Part shown: piece after piece, positions 44,891-57,320 of the stretch
How the letters are laid out: each line of letters opens with the position of its first letter
How positions within the stretch are numbered: the first letter of the stretch is position 1
Assembly (NCBI GenBank): GCA_963920525.1
Contig: OY986435.1
Span: 220,068,899-220,132,898 of the forward strand
DNA: 64,000 nt
DNA from: Dichetophora obliterata
Lineage: Eukaryota; Arthropoda; Insecta; Diptera; Sciomyzidae
Reading direction: 5' to 3'
Program-made: the position numbers and the translations under genes
The notes under the pieces: generated by a model
What the model was told of the DNA's origin: nothing
Database searches by the model: none
The model's input: only the letters and a program-made list of their open reading frames with translations

Positions 44891-46424
44891 GCACGGTGCG
44901 TCTTAACCAAAATTAAATAAAAACGTCTTACACCTAGAAAATTAAAAGAGATACTGAATTTACAACGTTCATAGATGAGAAAAATCAAAAAACTAAAATA
45001 ATCTGTGGAGAGATTTTTAAATAAACCCACATTGAACATTTTTGCGCACGAAGTACGATATTTCAAAAATGCTGGAATCATTTTTTTTTATAATAAATAG
45101 AAAAAACAAAATAATTTTGTATTAAATTCTTATATTAATGAATCAACATTTTAATAACATTGTCTTGTCGCCATTTTCTAAATCTGTAATCCACGTGAGC
45201 TTTTGTTACAGCTGTGTCTAAATATAATCTCACCGAAGTAGTTTCAACTTTTAAGCTTTTAGTAACACAGCTGTTACGCACTCTGATTACATATATCTAT
45301 ATGGCTCCCCCGGAGATATATGCACTTTAATACACTTTTGAGCTGAGTACTACCAACTGCTGGTCGTAAACCGATTAATAACCTCAAAACGTTCTTATCG
45401 ATGTCGACCGGTGCTATCTGTCAATTGTTTGATATCTAATAACTGTTAAAACGTGTCTTAGAATTGTTCACTGAATCATGTCGTCTAAAGCTTTGACTCA
45501 CGATCAAAATCGGGGAAAAGTATGTTTTCTGTGTTTTCGAAAACAAAAACAAATGTATATGATAGAGAATCAGTTAAAAATTGACATGAAAAATCACGTT
45601 GACAACTATGATGACGAGCGTAAATTGCCGGCTTCTGTGTGTTGCACGTGCAGAAGAAAAGTATTTCAAGCACAAGAAGAAAAGTATTTCAAGTATTTCA
45701 AACACTTTTGGATAAAGTAGACCTTCTGCGCCAGTTTGAAAATCTAGCAATACCTAAGTATGTTAAAGTATTTGATGACTTCAAAAAAGGAGTTTCTGCA
45801 TGCTTCGGAAATAATCTTGACCAAAATTACAAAGCATGTATAGACCTCTTTCAAAAACAGCTACATGGAATTAGGTGTCAGCGTTACACCAAAGGCTCAT
45901 GCAGTTTTTTTTTACGTAGAACAGTTCTGTAAAAAAAAACGGTGAAGGATTATCATTTTTTGGGGAGCAGGCGATGGAGTCCGTACATTTTGATTTCTTA
46001 AAGTCTTCCTGGGAAATGAATAAGGTTGCTGCGAATCACCCGGATTATCCTAAACACCTTTTGAGCGCTGTTAGTAGATATAATGCTTCACATGTTTAAA
46101 TTGATGTAATTATAATTAAGTTATGTTACATTTTTAAATTTTATTATTACTAAAATGTTGAAATAATAAAAGTTTAATAGAATTATCTCTTAAAAATTAT
46201 TTATTTATCATTTTTTCCATTCTTTTCATATAAAACAATGCCATATTTTGCCAAATTTCGTACTTCGTGCGCAAAAATGTTCAATATGGGTTTATTTAAA
46301 AATCTCTCCACAGATTATTTTAGTTTTTCGATTTTTCTCATCTATGAACGTTGTAAATTCAGTATCTCTTTCAATTTTCTAGGTGTAAGACGTTTTTATT
46401 TAATTTTGGTTAAGGCGCACCGTG
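44891..46424. mobile_element. Element with about 180-bp inverted repeats and a broken gene
   Basis: Arms 44891-45072 and about 46250-46424 are inverted copies. They include CACGGTGCG.CTTAACCAAA, AACGTCTTACACCTAGAAAA and GCGCACGAAGTACGA. They even translate alike on opposite strands (KMFNVGLFKNLSTDYFSF and KMFNMGLFKNLSTDYFSF), which is repeat symmetry, not two genes. A gene relic lies between the arms. The exact target duplication is not resolved. Confidence 0.65.
45478..46099 (+). pseudogene. Internally deleted transposon protein (KVCFLCF ... TPKAHAVFF type)
   Basis: The start MSSKALTHDQNRGKVCFLCF has an N-terminal Cys cluster, continued by PASVCCTCRRKVF. After a jump to another frame come LGVSVTPKAHAVFFYVEQFC, GEQAMESVHFDF, HPDYPKHLLSAV and RYNASHV, ending at TAA 46097-46099. 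The T-P-K-x-H-A-V-F...E-Q-A-x-E-S-V-H...Y-N-x-x-H-V order is a C-terminal signature I recognise from uncharacterised transposon-like proteins of many invertebrates. The middle of the protein is missing and one extra A (about 45937) shifts the frame, so this is a deletion derivative. Confidence 0.6.
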
Positions 46425-46429
46425 TGTGT

Positions 46430-49400
46430 ATTGCGTACGAATAGCAATGTTTAGTGGTTTAGTGGTTGTGCGAAAAGTTGCGATGTAGGGTTAAGAATGC
46501 GTTTAATTTTTGCAATTTTAAGTAATGATGCCTTCAACACTCTGTTGAGCTCGTTTAAAGTTTAATTTATAGCCAGCCCACTATCAGCTGCCTTACAAAT
46601 TTGCACTTTAAGGCGTATAAACCGCCTTCTTGAATGTTCCGTTGCAAAGAATCATCCACCGACAGACCGCATAAGAAATCATTTCAAGGACATTATCTAA
46701 ACGTATAACCAGTTTGTGTCAGATGCATGGTTTTTGCTTATTAAAACCATTTTACTATAGTACAATATTTGTGATAGCTATGTGCGTATATGAGTGGGTT
46801 TGTTTGTCTATGTAGTTATATGTTTTAACTTGTTTGTAGTCAAAAGCTGCAGTAGCATTTTACTTGTCATAAATACAAGGGATTTGTTTGATGCCACATA
46901 TTTGCTTAGCTTAATACATACATAAAATCAACCACAAACCCCTCTGTGGTAGTGACAGTCTCCTGTAGTCCAAGTCATCGTGCACGAATATGTCATGATG
47001 ATTTCTTAAAAAAACTTACTGCGTGAGTTACATTTGTCAATAATTTTTTAACAAATCTGTCTTGTTTTCGTTCATCGACAAAAGATAGCTTTACAACAGT
47101 GCACGAATTCGAAATTTTTGTATAAGATTTTCGTCAATGAAATGTATAAACAAATAGGCATGTTTCGTCAAAGACGAAGAAAAATCGTGCATGATTCATT
47201 CAAGATTTCTTGCAGATCCTGACGACTGGGTCGTTGAGTTGCGTGTGTGCAAGTGTTTATTTTGAATTACTGTAGAATTCTAATTTGTTTTTTATAAATA
47301 ACTACACAAATTTATTTATTGTACTTGTGGCATTCTCGGTTTGACAGAATTCATGTTTTCACATCCTTTCACCACAAGAAAGGATAACTAATTTATGCAA
47401 AAAAGTGTGTGAAGAATACTGAATAAGGAAAATACAAAAGCACATAATTGTACACACATACATACATATACATACTCACCCACACTAACATACTTTGAAG
47501 AGTTGTTGTTTCTAATTGCTGCAGACATTTTTTAAAAGCCTGTGCCAAAGAAGACAAAAAAAACTTTTATTTATTTTAGAAAACAGTCTAAATCGTAGCG
47601 TCAAAGAAATAACGATGCAATTAGAGGCGCTCCATAAATCTCCTGACGCTTAAACTGGTTAAAATTAAGACCCCCTCCCCCACGGGGATAGAATGTAAGG
47701 ATAAAAAGACTCTTCAGATGGTCATGTGACGATTGAACGAAGTATCTTCATCAGTTTTTTGTAGGAAAATAAAAAATTTCAAGGGTTTTCAATATAATCA
47801 AATCGCTGTTGTTTGCTTTTTCATACATATTCTTTTTATATGTTAACGATGTATTTCAGGGAGTATAGCATATTTTATTGCACAGCCACCTTTTTTATTT
47901 TTTAACATATAGGACACTTAATTTTTTTTGCTTGTCACTAAAACCTATACTATAAACAATAAAGGGCCTCCGAGAGTTTTTCGAAACTCATTTTTTTTAA
48001 GCTTTAATTTTATTTTAGACCAACATTGTTTTTAACATTATTAAAGTTTCATTTTTTACATTATTAAAGAGATTTTGGTTCAATAAGGTAAAAAAGTGCA
48101 ATGCCGCGAAATTTCTTAAATTTGCGGTGAGCAAGATATCTGGAGACTGGTTCATCTTAAAAAAAAATAATTTTTTTCGGTTTAGTAAAGCGTTCTTGGG
48201 TGTTTACTTTTCGAGAAAAACGCGCTTAGGTTTTGAGCGCATATTTTATATTTTAAAAACTACTTTTTCAACTTAAAGGGTGATTTTTTAATAGTTTGGT
48301 ATTTGAAAATTGAAAGAAAATCAGAAAATTTGCAATAGCTAATGATATATTTATTTGAAGCGATACATTAAGGGAGATTTTAGGCAAACTATTCTTTGAA
48401 AATTTATTTATTTTTAAATTGATTGTTGTTGTACAACTATTCAAGAATAGACAATGATTCCCGCTTGTAACACAGATTCTACAGCGCTTCAACCCGGTGC
48501 ACCAGAGTAACTTTAAACGCGTTTTTCTCGAAACATACACAGTAAAAAATATGAGCAGATTTGTTTTCATAAAAAAATATATTTGAATAAAATACACTTA
48601 AGGGTTGCTTTAGTTTTGGCCAACACTGTATACATGAAGCGTTACCGATGGATATTGTTACCATCTCTTTAGGTGGTAACAAGCAAAACAGCTGGCATTT
48701 GTATAGCTTGTAGCTGCTCTGAGTGGCTGCAAACAAAATTAACAGAAAACTGCAGCAGTGCTGGCGCAGTTCGTTCTTATTTCCTGCTAAGAAAAGCAAA
48801 TATTATTTTAATGTTAGAAAAATTAAATTAATTCTTTGCACTTGCTTCCCTTTTTTTTTTTTTCACCACACTCTCACACAGAACTGCGAGTGCTCTATTT
48901 CAATGAGGTGAGTTTACGACGTTTGACAGCGTTACCGAGTGCACAGAATACCGATTGCTAAGACCGGTAACGAATTTCGGTATCAAGATTACTATTACCG
49001 GTAACGCACAGAATCGACCTGTAATTGAAATGTTTATCTAAAACCTTAAAAAAAAATGTTGGCCAAACATTATTTTTGAAGGGGTTAAAAAATGGCTTTG
49101 ACGATATCGTTACACTAGCCACAGCTCGCAGGCAAATACTTACTAGCCACACGGAGGGTTAAAAAAGTACTTACCTAATAGTTTGTATTTTTATGTATTT
49201 ATATATTTTTATGTTGCTTTTATGTTGAATATTTCTTCGATACTCTTCTTATAAATCAGAGCTACTCGTGCTGCTATTTTTGTTTGTTACAAATAATTGG
49301 AATCATTGAACCGTACTTAATTGCAGAACTTTTAGCTCTTGTTCTTGTTATTGTTAAGCTTAGCATGACTACGAAGACGTTTCAATTTAGATTTTTTTAA

Positions 49401-52321
49401 ATGATTCCAGATGATAAATTTTGCTGATACTCCAGCTAAATATCTTTGATTTTTTGTTCATTGAATAGGCTTTCCCTATTAATACTTCTTCATTTAATTT
49501 TAAACCAGCAAAAAAAAACAATACTACATACAAATAATTCCAATCACCATTTATCTCAACTTGTGTGCTACTTAAGCTTTTCTATGCTGAAATAATAATA
49601 AAAATAAAAAAACTTTGAAACGAACAAATCGCATGCTTCTGCTGACGTATTTGCAAATACACGAAAAAAAATGTATGTAGAACACATTTTCAATAAATAA
49701 TACTGCAAAGTATTAAACTGTTATGCGTTTTCAAAAGTATTATTAAAACACTCATTACTTATTTATGATTACGAGAAATCGTTGTGATGCAAAATCTAAT
49801 AAATTCGGAAGGAAAAAATTATTCAATATAAACGTGTAGTTAGCAAACTGTATTTGCTAGAAAAAAAAACAGTTCTGCATGAACGGAAGTCAGTTTTTCT
49901 TGTTTAAATTTTGCATAGTTTCAATAATTTTCACTACTTCTGTTTGGTGAAACTTATGTAGGTTTATAGCGATAAAAAGTCCCGCATGCCATTTTGCAAT
50001 TTTATGATCTGATGTAGAAAAACCGGAAACACGTTGTAAATATTTTAACTATATTTTTGACCTAATATCTGTAATAAGAGCATATCTATCATTTGTGAAA
50101 CACAAATATACCTGTACAAAATTCCATTAAATTCTGCTATCTATAAGCTTTGCACACCAACAGCATTCAGGTTGAGATTTGAACCAACGAAAAAAACATC
50201 GGTAAAGTTCTTAAATTCCTTTTGAGCAGAGATTTAAAAAGCATATTCTGTGGTGTGGAAAAACACAAGCTTTAATGTGTGTACTTACACAATTATACAA
50301 ACAAATTCAGTGTAGTTCCAGATGAAGACAAAGCAGGCTTGCCGATGGAAGCAATGTTATATATAATTTTAATGCTAAGTTTCGAAGTCTTCTATTTGTA
50401 TTTTCAAAACTTCCGTTTTACTTCGAAGTGAGGTATGTATCATGTTTGATAATGGAAAATTTCGGTTAATTTTAAGGGACAAAAACTTCAATATTTTCGA
50501 AACACTTTGTGTTTTCAACCATTTAAACTTATGCGCGAACGCCAGAATACTTGTTGTTGTTGTATGTGCTTTTCCTTGTTCGTAATTTCGTATCGCTGTA
50601 GTTGCATTTGTTGTTGTACTCTTCAAATACTTTTTCTAGGCCTTTCTGGAAATGCTAAATTCGGCTGAAGTTTAGTCGACGAAAAACTAACGTTAAATTG
50701 GAATTCCTTTGGATGTTTTCATTTGGAAAGTTAGTGAGCAAATTCTTGACCGATTTCGATGTTCTTAGATTCAGTGAAAAGCAATATTTACGTGCAACTA
50801 GTTTTTGTAAAAAAACAAATGCTTTTAATGGAACATTATTTGAATAAAATTGATAGAAATAGCTATTTTTTTCTTAAATTTAAGAAATTTTAGATTTCTA
50901 TTAAAATAGCCTTCTTTAACGTTCTACTGAAAAAAGTGGATTTTATTTTTCATTGCCAACAAGGCACATGGCTTCAAAATTTCAATGAATGTCGCCACAA
51001 CAAAATTCGAACACATTTAAAAAAAAACATGTCAACACATGTTGCCCGCAGACATACAGCAGGGCTTCTTTTCCAACTGGGGTGTTATGGTGTGGTATGG
51101 TATGACGCGCTCAGAGCAAAAAGAGAAACGCACCAGTACAAATTTTGTATGTGGTATGTGCATGTGCGACGTATGTGGTATGATGGCTCTCAAAATTAAA
51201 AAAATTTTCCCCAAATGCTGCTAAACGCACCGGTAAACATAAAAATGTTGTTATTAAAAGCTTTTAAAGCCAAACTAAATTATATGTATGTTATTTTTTC
51301 GCATTGTGAACAGGGGTCTTATCTTTATTCTTACAGCCCTATTCTGGAAAATGAGCACTTGTTAACCAGTATTTTTTATATTTCAATATGTTTGTTGTTT
51401 TGAAAACAAAATTTGAAGCTCAAAAAACAAAATAACTGAAAAGCAGTTGACAATTTTTCTTCGCCATCTTAAGAAATATGTTATAAATATGTGTAGATGT
51501 TGAAGTGTGTGCATACTATATGTAGAGACAAGGAATCTCAGTTGAAAGCTTGCAATTTATGACATTTAACATGAATCACGTTTTCTCCAAAATAAGAGAG
51601 CAAAAGGACTCTGTACAGAACTGCACTTAACTTCTGCTTAAAAGACCCTATTAAGCTCTATCCATTTTATATAAAAGAAGACCTAAGCATATTTCCTACT
51701 AGAATGTTATAATGCTTTACAGCAAAGTATCCGCTTGCAAAAATTTGTCGGTGATGACACTGTAATGCAAAACTGTAAGCGGGCTGTGACAAAAATCTTG
51801 TTTGTGTTGTTACGATCGATCATTTATTTTCATTGTTCTAACATTATTCTGACTTTATTCGTTTGTGCAGCAACATCGTATTTTCTAACAAAAAGTTTTG
51901 CAGTGAAGTTTATTTGTAAAATTATTTTTTTTTAAACAATAACGAAGTGTTATAAAACGTTTCTTCTGAAATGCTAGAAAAAAGGTCATCAATCCGTGTA
52001 TTTAATTGTAGAAATTGCTGTGGAAACAATTTGTTGTGTGATTTGCTTATGTTTGCTTCTTTTCAGTGTGTTCTCTTTCATTTTTGTTGAGAGAATTTTT
52101 GTTAAACTTTTTTTTAGTTTACTCCTATCTGGTGCATTCCTCCCATTGTCTCTGCGACCATGTCCGAACAAATGTAATTGAGTATTGTTAAAAGCTTTGT
52201 AAGCCTCACAGCTACATAGTATATAAGAAATTATTGGTTACATCATGTGTCCATTTCCTAATGGGTACTTCAGCATCAGAGAAAGAGAAAGAGAGCCAAG
52301 GTTCCAAGTAACCATTTAAAT
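46430..52321. other. Long non-coding, relatively repeat-poor stretch
   Basis: Nearly 5.9 kb without credible genes or paired termini. Noted inside are GTTACCG / CGGTAACG motifs clustered at 48635-48680 and 48928-49005, GTTGTTGTTG simple repeat near 50550, GTGTGGTATGGTATG near 51084, and CATACATACATAT-like runs near 47455. All open frames are short with no motif. This may be true host upstream DNA of the kinase gene. Confidence 0.4.
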
Positions 52322-53225
52322 GTTTAAAGCAAGGTTGCCAGTATTGTGGGAAAAAGACCATTCGTGGTAATTTTTAATTGATCTTGGGAATTTTTTTTTG
52401 GGAATTCCCATGGTATTTTCTAATTGAGCGTGGTATTTTTCAATTGGCGTGGGAATTCAGCGTGTTATTTTTTTAGTTGCATGGGAATTTGGTTATTTTT
52501 TCTTAAATTTTTTTTTTACTTTTATTAAGCAAAATCTTAATCAAAGTATTCGTTGATCGACGTACAGCTGTAGTCAAAATAATATCAGTTCTCTTTTATA
52601 CACACATGTTTGTGTAAACAATACTTGTCTACAAATTTTGAATCCGGTAAACCCATTATCGTTCCTATATGTACTTTTATCGCTGGTTCAAAACCTGTCA
52701 TCAGTTTCCTCGTATATTGTTTGATTTTCCAGATACAGGGTGTTTTACGTTTTTGTCAAGTGTTTAGTATTATTGATTTAGAATCTAAACTGCTGACCAT
52801 AAAATTAAAAATAATATTTTGTATTTTAGAAAAATTATCAAATTTTCCATCAATACATTAACCACTATCGTGTCATATGCTGTAGCAGAACTAAAATTTT
52901 GAGATTATCAAACGAAATATCAACAAATTGTGTATCTTTTGTTTTAGCGGAGCTGTCATCGTCTAGATTTAAAATGTCTGTTTTTCATGTAAAAATATAC
53001 TTGATCAACAGGTGTTTTCTAAATTCTAACTTTGGATGATAACAGCTCTGCTAAAAAAAAAGATACAAAATTTGTTGATATTTCGTTGTTTAATCTGGAA
53101 ATTTTAGCTCCGCTACAGCACATAATACGAAAATGGTTGATAGATTGATGGAAAAGCTGATATTTCTTCTAAAATAGAAAATATTCTTTTTTATTTTATG
53201 GTTAGTAGTTTAGATTCGATATATA

Positions 53226-56200
53226 TTAGACCACCCAAATATACCAAAGTGTTTTTTTCTTCGCTCCCCGCGCATTTTCATAAAGAATAAGGTTAAAAAA
53301 TAAAATCTGCATAAAAAAATGTGTACCGCTAGTGGTAATTAGCCAGTCGGTTTTGATTTAAAGCCTCCAAAATATGCTAAAAAACAGTTCAAACATACAT
53401 TGTTCTATATCTATTATACAATAAAAAATGTTAAGAGTGGTTGATCTTTGAGACATATAATGAAGAATGAACAGGCAAAGATTAATTGTGCTAATTTTTT
53501 AATCTTAGTGCCATATTTCGTGGTGTTTTTACTGCTTAAAGTCGAATTTTTCAATAATTTTTGTGTGCAATTTTTACTTAAAAAATTCCAATAAATTTTT
53601 GAAGGGTGATAAAACTGACTTCTTTAAAGTTTCATAATGCAAATTAAATGGGGCTTAATTCATAATTATTTTTTTTTTTAATATACAGTTTTTTGCCAAA
53701 AAAAAAAAGCGTTTGAAAGTTAAAACTTGTGATTTTATTTTTTATTTTCTTACTATTAGGAATTTTATCATAACATTTTTGCTGTGGTAAAAACTTTAAT
53801 CTACGAGTGTACACCAAATTAAGTATGAGTCGAAAATCACAAGGAAGGAAACTTATCCGGTTAAATCTAACTTCCCTTAAATAAAACACATATACAAAAA
53901 AATCCCGGTTACCACAGATTTTTAGCTCTTAGCCCAAATTGTTTAAGAATTTATACAGCCGCAACTTTGTAAAAAACAGTTTTTTACAGTTACTTTTTAA
54001 ATTAAAATAATTCAAAGTAATCGTTTGTTTCCCCTGTCATTCTTGCAGTCATCATTTATATATTGGTTGTGTTTTTGGTAATAAACAATATATTAAAAAA
54101 TATGGAAAGTAGCTCAACATCAAGAAGTGTTTACTTAATTGGTAAGCATATAAAAATGTTGGCTTTTTTTTAAATAACTTGATGTTAAATTACAGGTAGA
54201 AAAAAAAATTAGTTTTAGTGTCAGAATGCTACCAAGTAAAAGAGATGTTTTGGCGAGAATATTTTATTTAGTGCAAGACGAAAACAAAAGTGTAAAAGAA
54301 AGTGTTTCTGTTATAACAAATGAACTTATTAAAATTTATAGCTCTTTCGAAATTCCAACCAAAAGAAAGGACGGTATAGAAAAAATAATAATTCGAAACT
54401 ATAATGATTATAACAAAATTCGAAAAAGTAAAAACAATGATCGTGTCGGTGTGGCAATTGAGGAAAAAAAAATTTTAGAATCATTTGATGTGTTATTAGA
54501 TATTTCCCATGTTAATGCCATGGAAACTTTAAAAAAAGACAATAAAAAGAAAACGGTGGATTTTTTGAATGAGCATCGCCAATCGATGGCAGCTGTACGT
54601 ACAAGGTTGAGTTTGAGCCCTGAAGAGGTTTTAGTGCAAGTTGACAATGAAATAAGCGATGATGATTACTCCGAAGAACAAAACAGTGAAAACGGAAGTC
54701 TAACTGAGACAGAGTCAGACTCAGATGGATCCGTTTACGTTCCTCCAATAAAAATTAAAAAACAAAATGTAGCAGAAACAGTTCCAAATATAGTCAATGC
54801 AAGTATGACGCAAGCCTTAGACAGATTTCAAATAAGCAACACCGGAGCTGCAATAGTTATTGGTCAAGCTGCATATAATTTAGGCTGCGATGTGAGATCA
54901 TTGCACATTTCTCCAGAACACATTAGAATGCAACGCTTGAAACATAGGGAATATATTTTCCAAAATATAAAAAAACAGTTTCCTATTAATGCTGCCTACA
55001 CCGTTCATTGGGATGGAAAAATACTCGAGGATTGTACAAGCGTTAACCATTTAACTTGCAACAGACTTGCCATAATTTTATCTTCGCGTGGAATAACCAA
55101 AGTACTCGGAATTCCGAAAGTAGCCCAGCAAACTGGTGCCATCGAAGGAGCTGCTGTTTATTCGGCTTTACTGGACTGGCATGCAGAAAGTAATGTTATG
55201 GCAATGTGTTTCGACACTACAGCAAGCAATACCAGCACTTCTATTGGAGCTTGCGCTGTATTAGAACAGAATCTCAACCGGCAGCTGTTGCACTTTGGAT
55301 GCAGACATCATATAATGGAGTTGCTGGCTGGTGCTGCATTCAAAGTCACTGTAGAACCAACAACGTCAGGTCCAAAAATATTATTATTTGAAAAATTTCG
55401 CAAAGTTTGGCCTGAACTACAACATACCAATTTCATAGCTGGCATTGAAGATCCAGATGTGGCTATTTGCTTTCCAATTACAACCCGAAATGATTTGATA
55501 TATTTTATAAAAGATCAAATTAAGAATAAAGTTGAAAGCACAAGACATGACTACATAGAAATGCTGAAGTTAAGTGCGCTATTTCTTGGAGAAAAACTAT
55601 CAGAGTATAAAATTTCTCAGCCTGGTGCAGTCAGTCAAGCACGGTGGATGGCAAAAATAATATACACCATTAAAATATTTCTTTTTAGAAAACAATTTGC
55701 TGTTTCTCGTGAGTAAAAGTCATATTTTCTACTTTAATTTTCGCTTCTTTTCATAACTTTAATGCAATTTCTTTGAAATATTTTAGCTCATCTGTTAAAT
55801 AATATTCGCAGAATTAATATTTTCGCCGTTCGCGTATATTTAAAGTACTGGTTTCTATGCCAAGTAGCCCCGAAAGCACCGGCCAATGATATTAACCTTC
55901 TTAAAGAATTAGAGTTATTCAAATCAACTGATGCAATTATTGGAGAAGTTGTCCAAAAAAAATTACTCAAACATCTATGGTACTTAAATGAATCAAACAT
56001 AGCATTAGCCTTTTTCGACGATGATGTGGACGTTGAAATGAAAAGGAAAATGGTATTAAATCTAAAAAAAGATAAGCATCCCGATAAACCAAAAAGAGTT
56101 TTTATAGATGTTCAGGATGTTATGACTGCTGAATTGAGTGACTTCGTTACGAACAACACCTACACCTTTTTCGAAACTATATTAAATAAGGAAATTACAA

Positions 56201-57320
56201 ATATAAGTCAAAATTTTTTAACATTAGATCCTATGACTTGGGAGGAAAATGAGGATTATATTGCAGCAAAATTTATAGTTAAACATTTATTAGTTGTAAA
56301 TGATATTGCAGAACGTGGAATTGCGTTAATTACAAGATTTAATGCGGTTTTAACACATCAAGAAGAACAAAAACAATTCATCCTGCATGCAATGGAACAA
56401 CATTGTAAAGATTTACCATCAACCAATTTTTCGAAAAAAAATTTTTTAGAGTATTTGGAAAAGAGTATGCTAATGCAATGATTGCCAAATTACAGTTGCT
56501 AAAAATTAAAACTGTGCATGTACTTCTTTTTTAAGCCGATCACTTTTGTTCGTATTTGTTTATATTCGGTTTTGTTTGCTAGCCACTCTTCGTTTATCTT
56601 CATTTTAGTAGTTTTCTATCCATCTAGTTTTATTGATGAAAACTTATTTTGTGTTATAATTAATCAACATGGCGTATGAGTTCTATCAATTAAACTTAAG
56701 CCGCCACGCTTATTAAAATCGCATATAAAAGCAATGTATGACTATATTACACTTTCACTTTGTTATGAAATTCGAAAAATTCATTGAAATATAAAAAAAA
56801 ATCATTATTATATTACTTTTTTACTTTCAAACGCTTTTTTTTTGGCAAAAAACTATATATTAAAAAAAAATAATTATGAATTAAGCCCCATTTAATTTGC
56901 ATTATGAAACTTTAAAGAAGTCAGTTTTATCACCCTTCAAAAATTTATTGGAATTTTTTAAGTAAAAATTGCACACAAAAATTATTGAAAAATTCGACTT
57001 TAAGCAGTAAAAACACCACGAAATATGGCACTAAGATTAAAAAGTTAGCACAATTAATCTTTGCCTGTTCATTCTTCATTATATGTCTCAAAGATCAACC
57101 ACCCTTAACATTTTTTATAATAGATATAGAACAATGTATGTTTGAACTGTTTTTTAGCACATTTTGGAGGCTTTAAATCAAAACCGACTGACTAATTACC
57201 ACTAGCGGTACACATTTTTTTATGCAGATTTTATTTTTTAACCTTATTCTTTATGAAAATGCGCGGGGAGCGAAGAAAAAAACACTTTTTTATATTTCAT
57301 ATATTTCATGGGTGATCTAA
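53226..57320 (+). mobile_element. 4.1-kb element with 495-bp inverted repeats and an intact-looking transposase gene
   Basis: Arms 53226-53720 and 56823-57320 are long inverted copies. They begin TTAGACCACCC and TTAGATCACCC and share CGCTCCCCGCGCATTTTCAT, AATATGGCACTAAGATTAAA-type and AGCGTTTGAAAGT segments. Between them is a two-exon gene for a 725-aa transposase-like protein. The target is AT-repeat DNA (ATATATA on both sides), so the duplication could be ATATAT or shorter and the ends are uncertain by about 2 bp. The related MITE copy at 58810-59354 lacks this element, confirming it as a separate insertion. Confidence 0.85.
54226..56481 (+). CDS. Putative autonomous transposase, RNase H-like, 725 aa (two exons)
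   Basis: Exons 54226-55708 and 55787-56481 join across a 78-bp intron (GTGAGT ... ATTTTAG), leaving 726 codons with no stop or frameshift. The N terminus (MLPSKRDVLARIFYL) is basic and helical, followed by an acidic Ser/Glu/Asp tract around residues 140-172. The core resembles a hAT-like RNase H fold: VHWDGKILED (Asp263), MCFDTTASNT (Asp330), FGCRHHIMEL (Cys359, His361-362) and QARWMAKIIY (Trp474). Similar W-D-G-K / D-T-T-A-S-N / C-R-H-H proteins occur in many invertebrates, mostly unannotated. A possible extra exon (54102-54141, MESSSTSRSVYLI, donor GTAAGC, acceptor at 54195) is out of frame by one base in an A run, so ATG 54226 is used. Transposase function is inferred. Confidence 0.8.

Noticed and set aside
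44857..46444. Two similar proteins (KMFN.GLFKNLSTDYFSF) on opposite strands as a gene pair
   Set aside because: They are the two inverted arms of one element; the similarity is due to the terminal repeats.
48268..48799. Minus-strand frames of 106-109 codons in the quiet region
   Set aside because: No motif, no codon regularity, and they overlap AT-rich tracts; probably chance.
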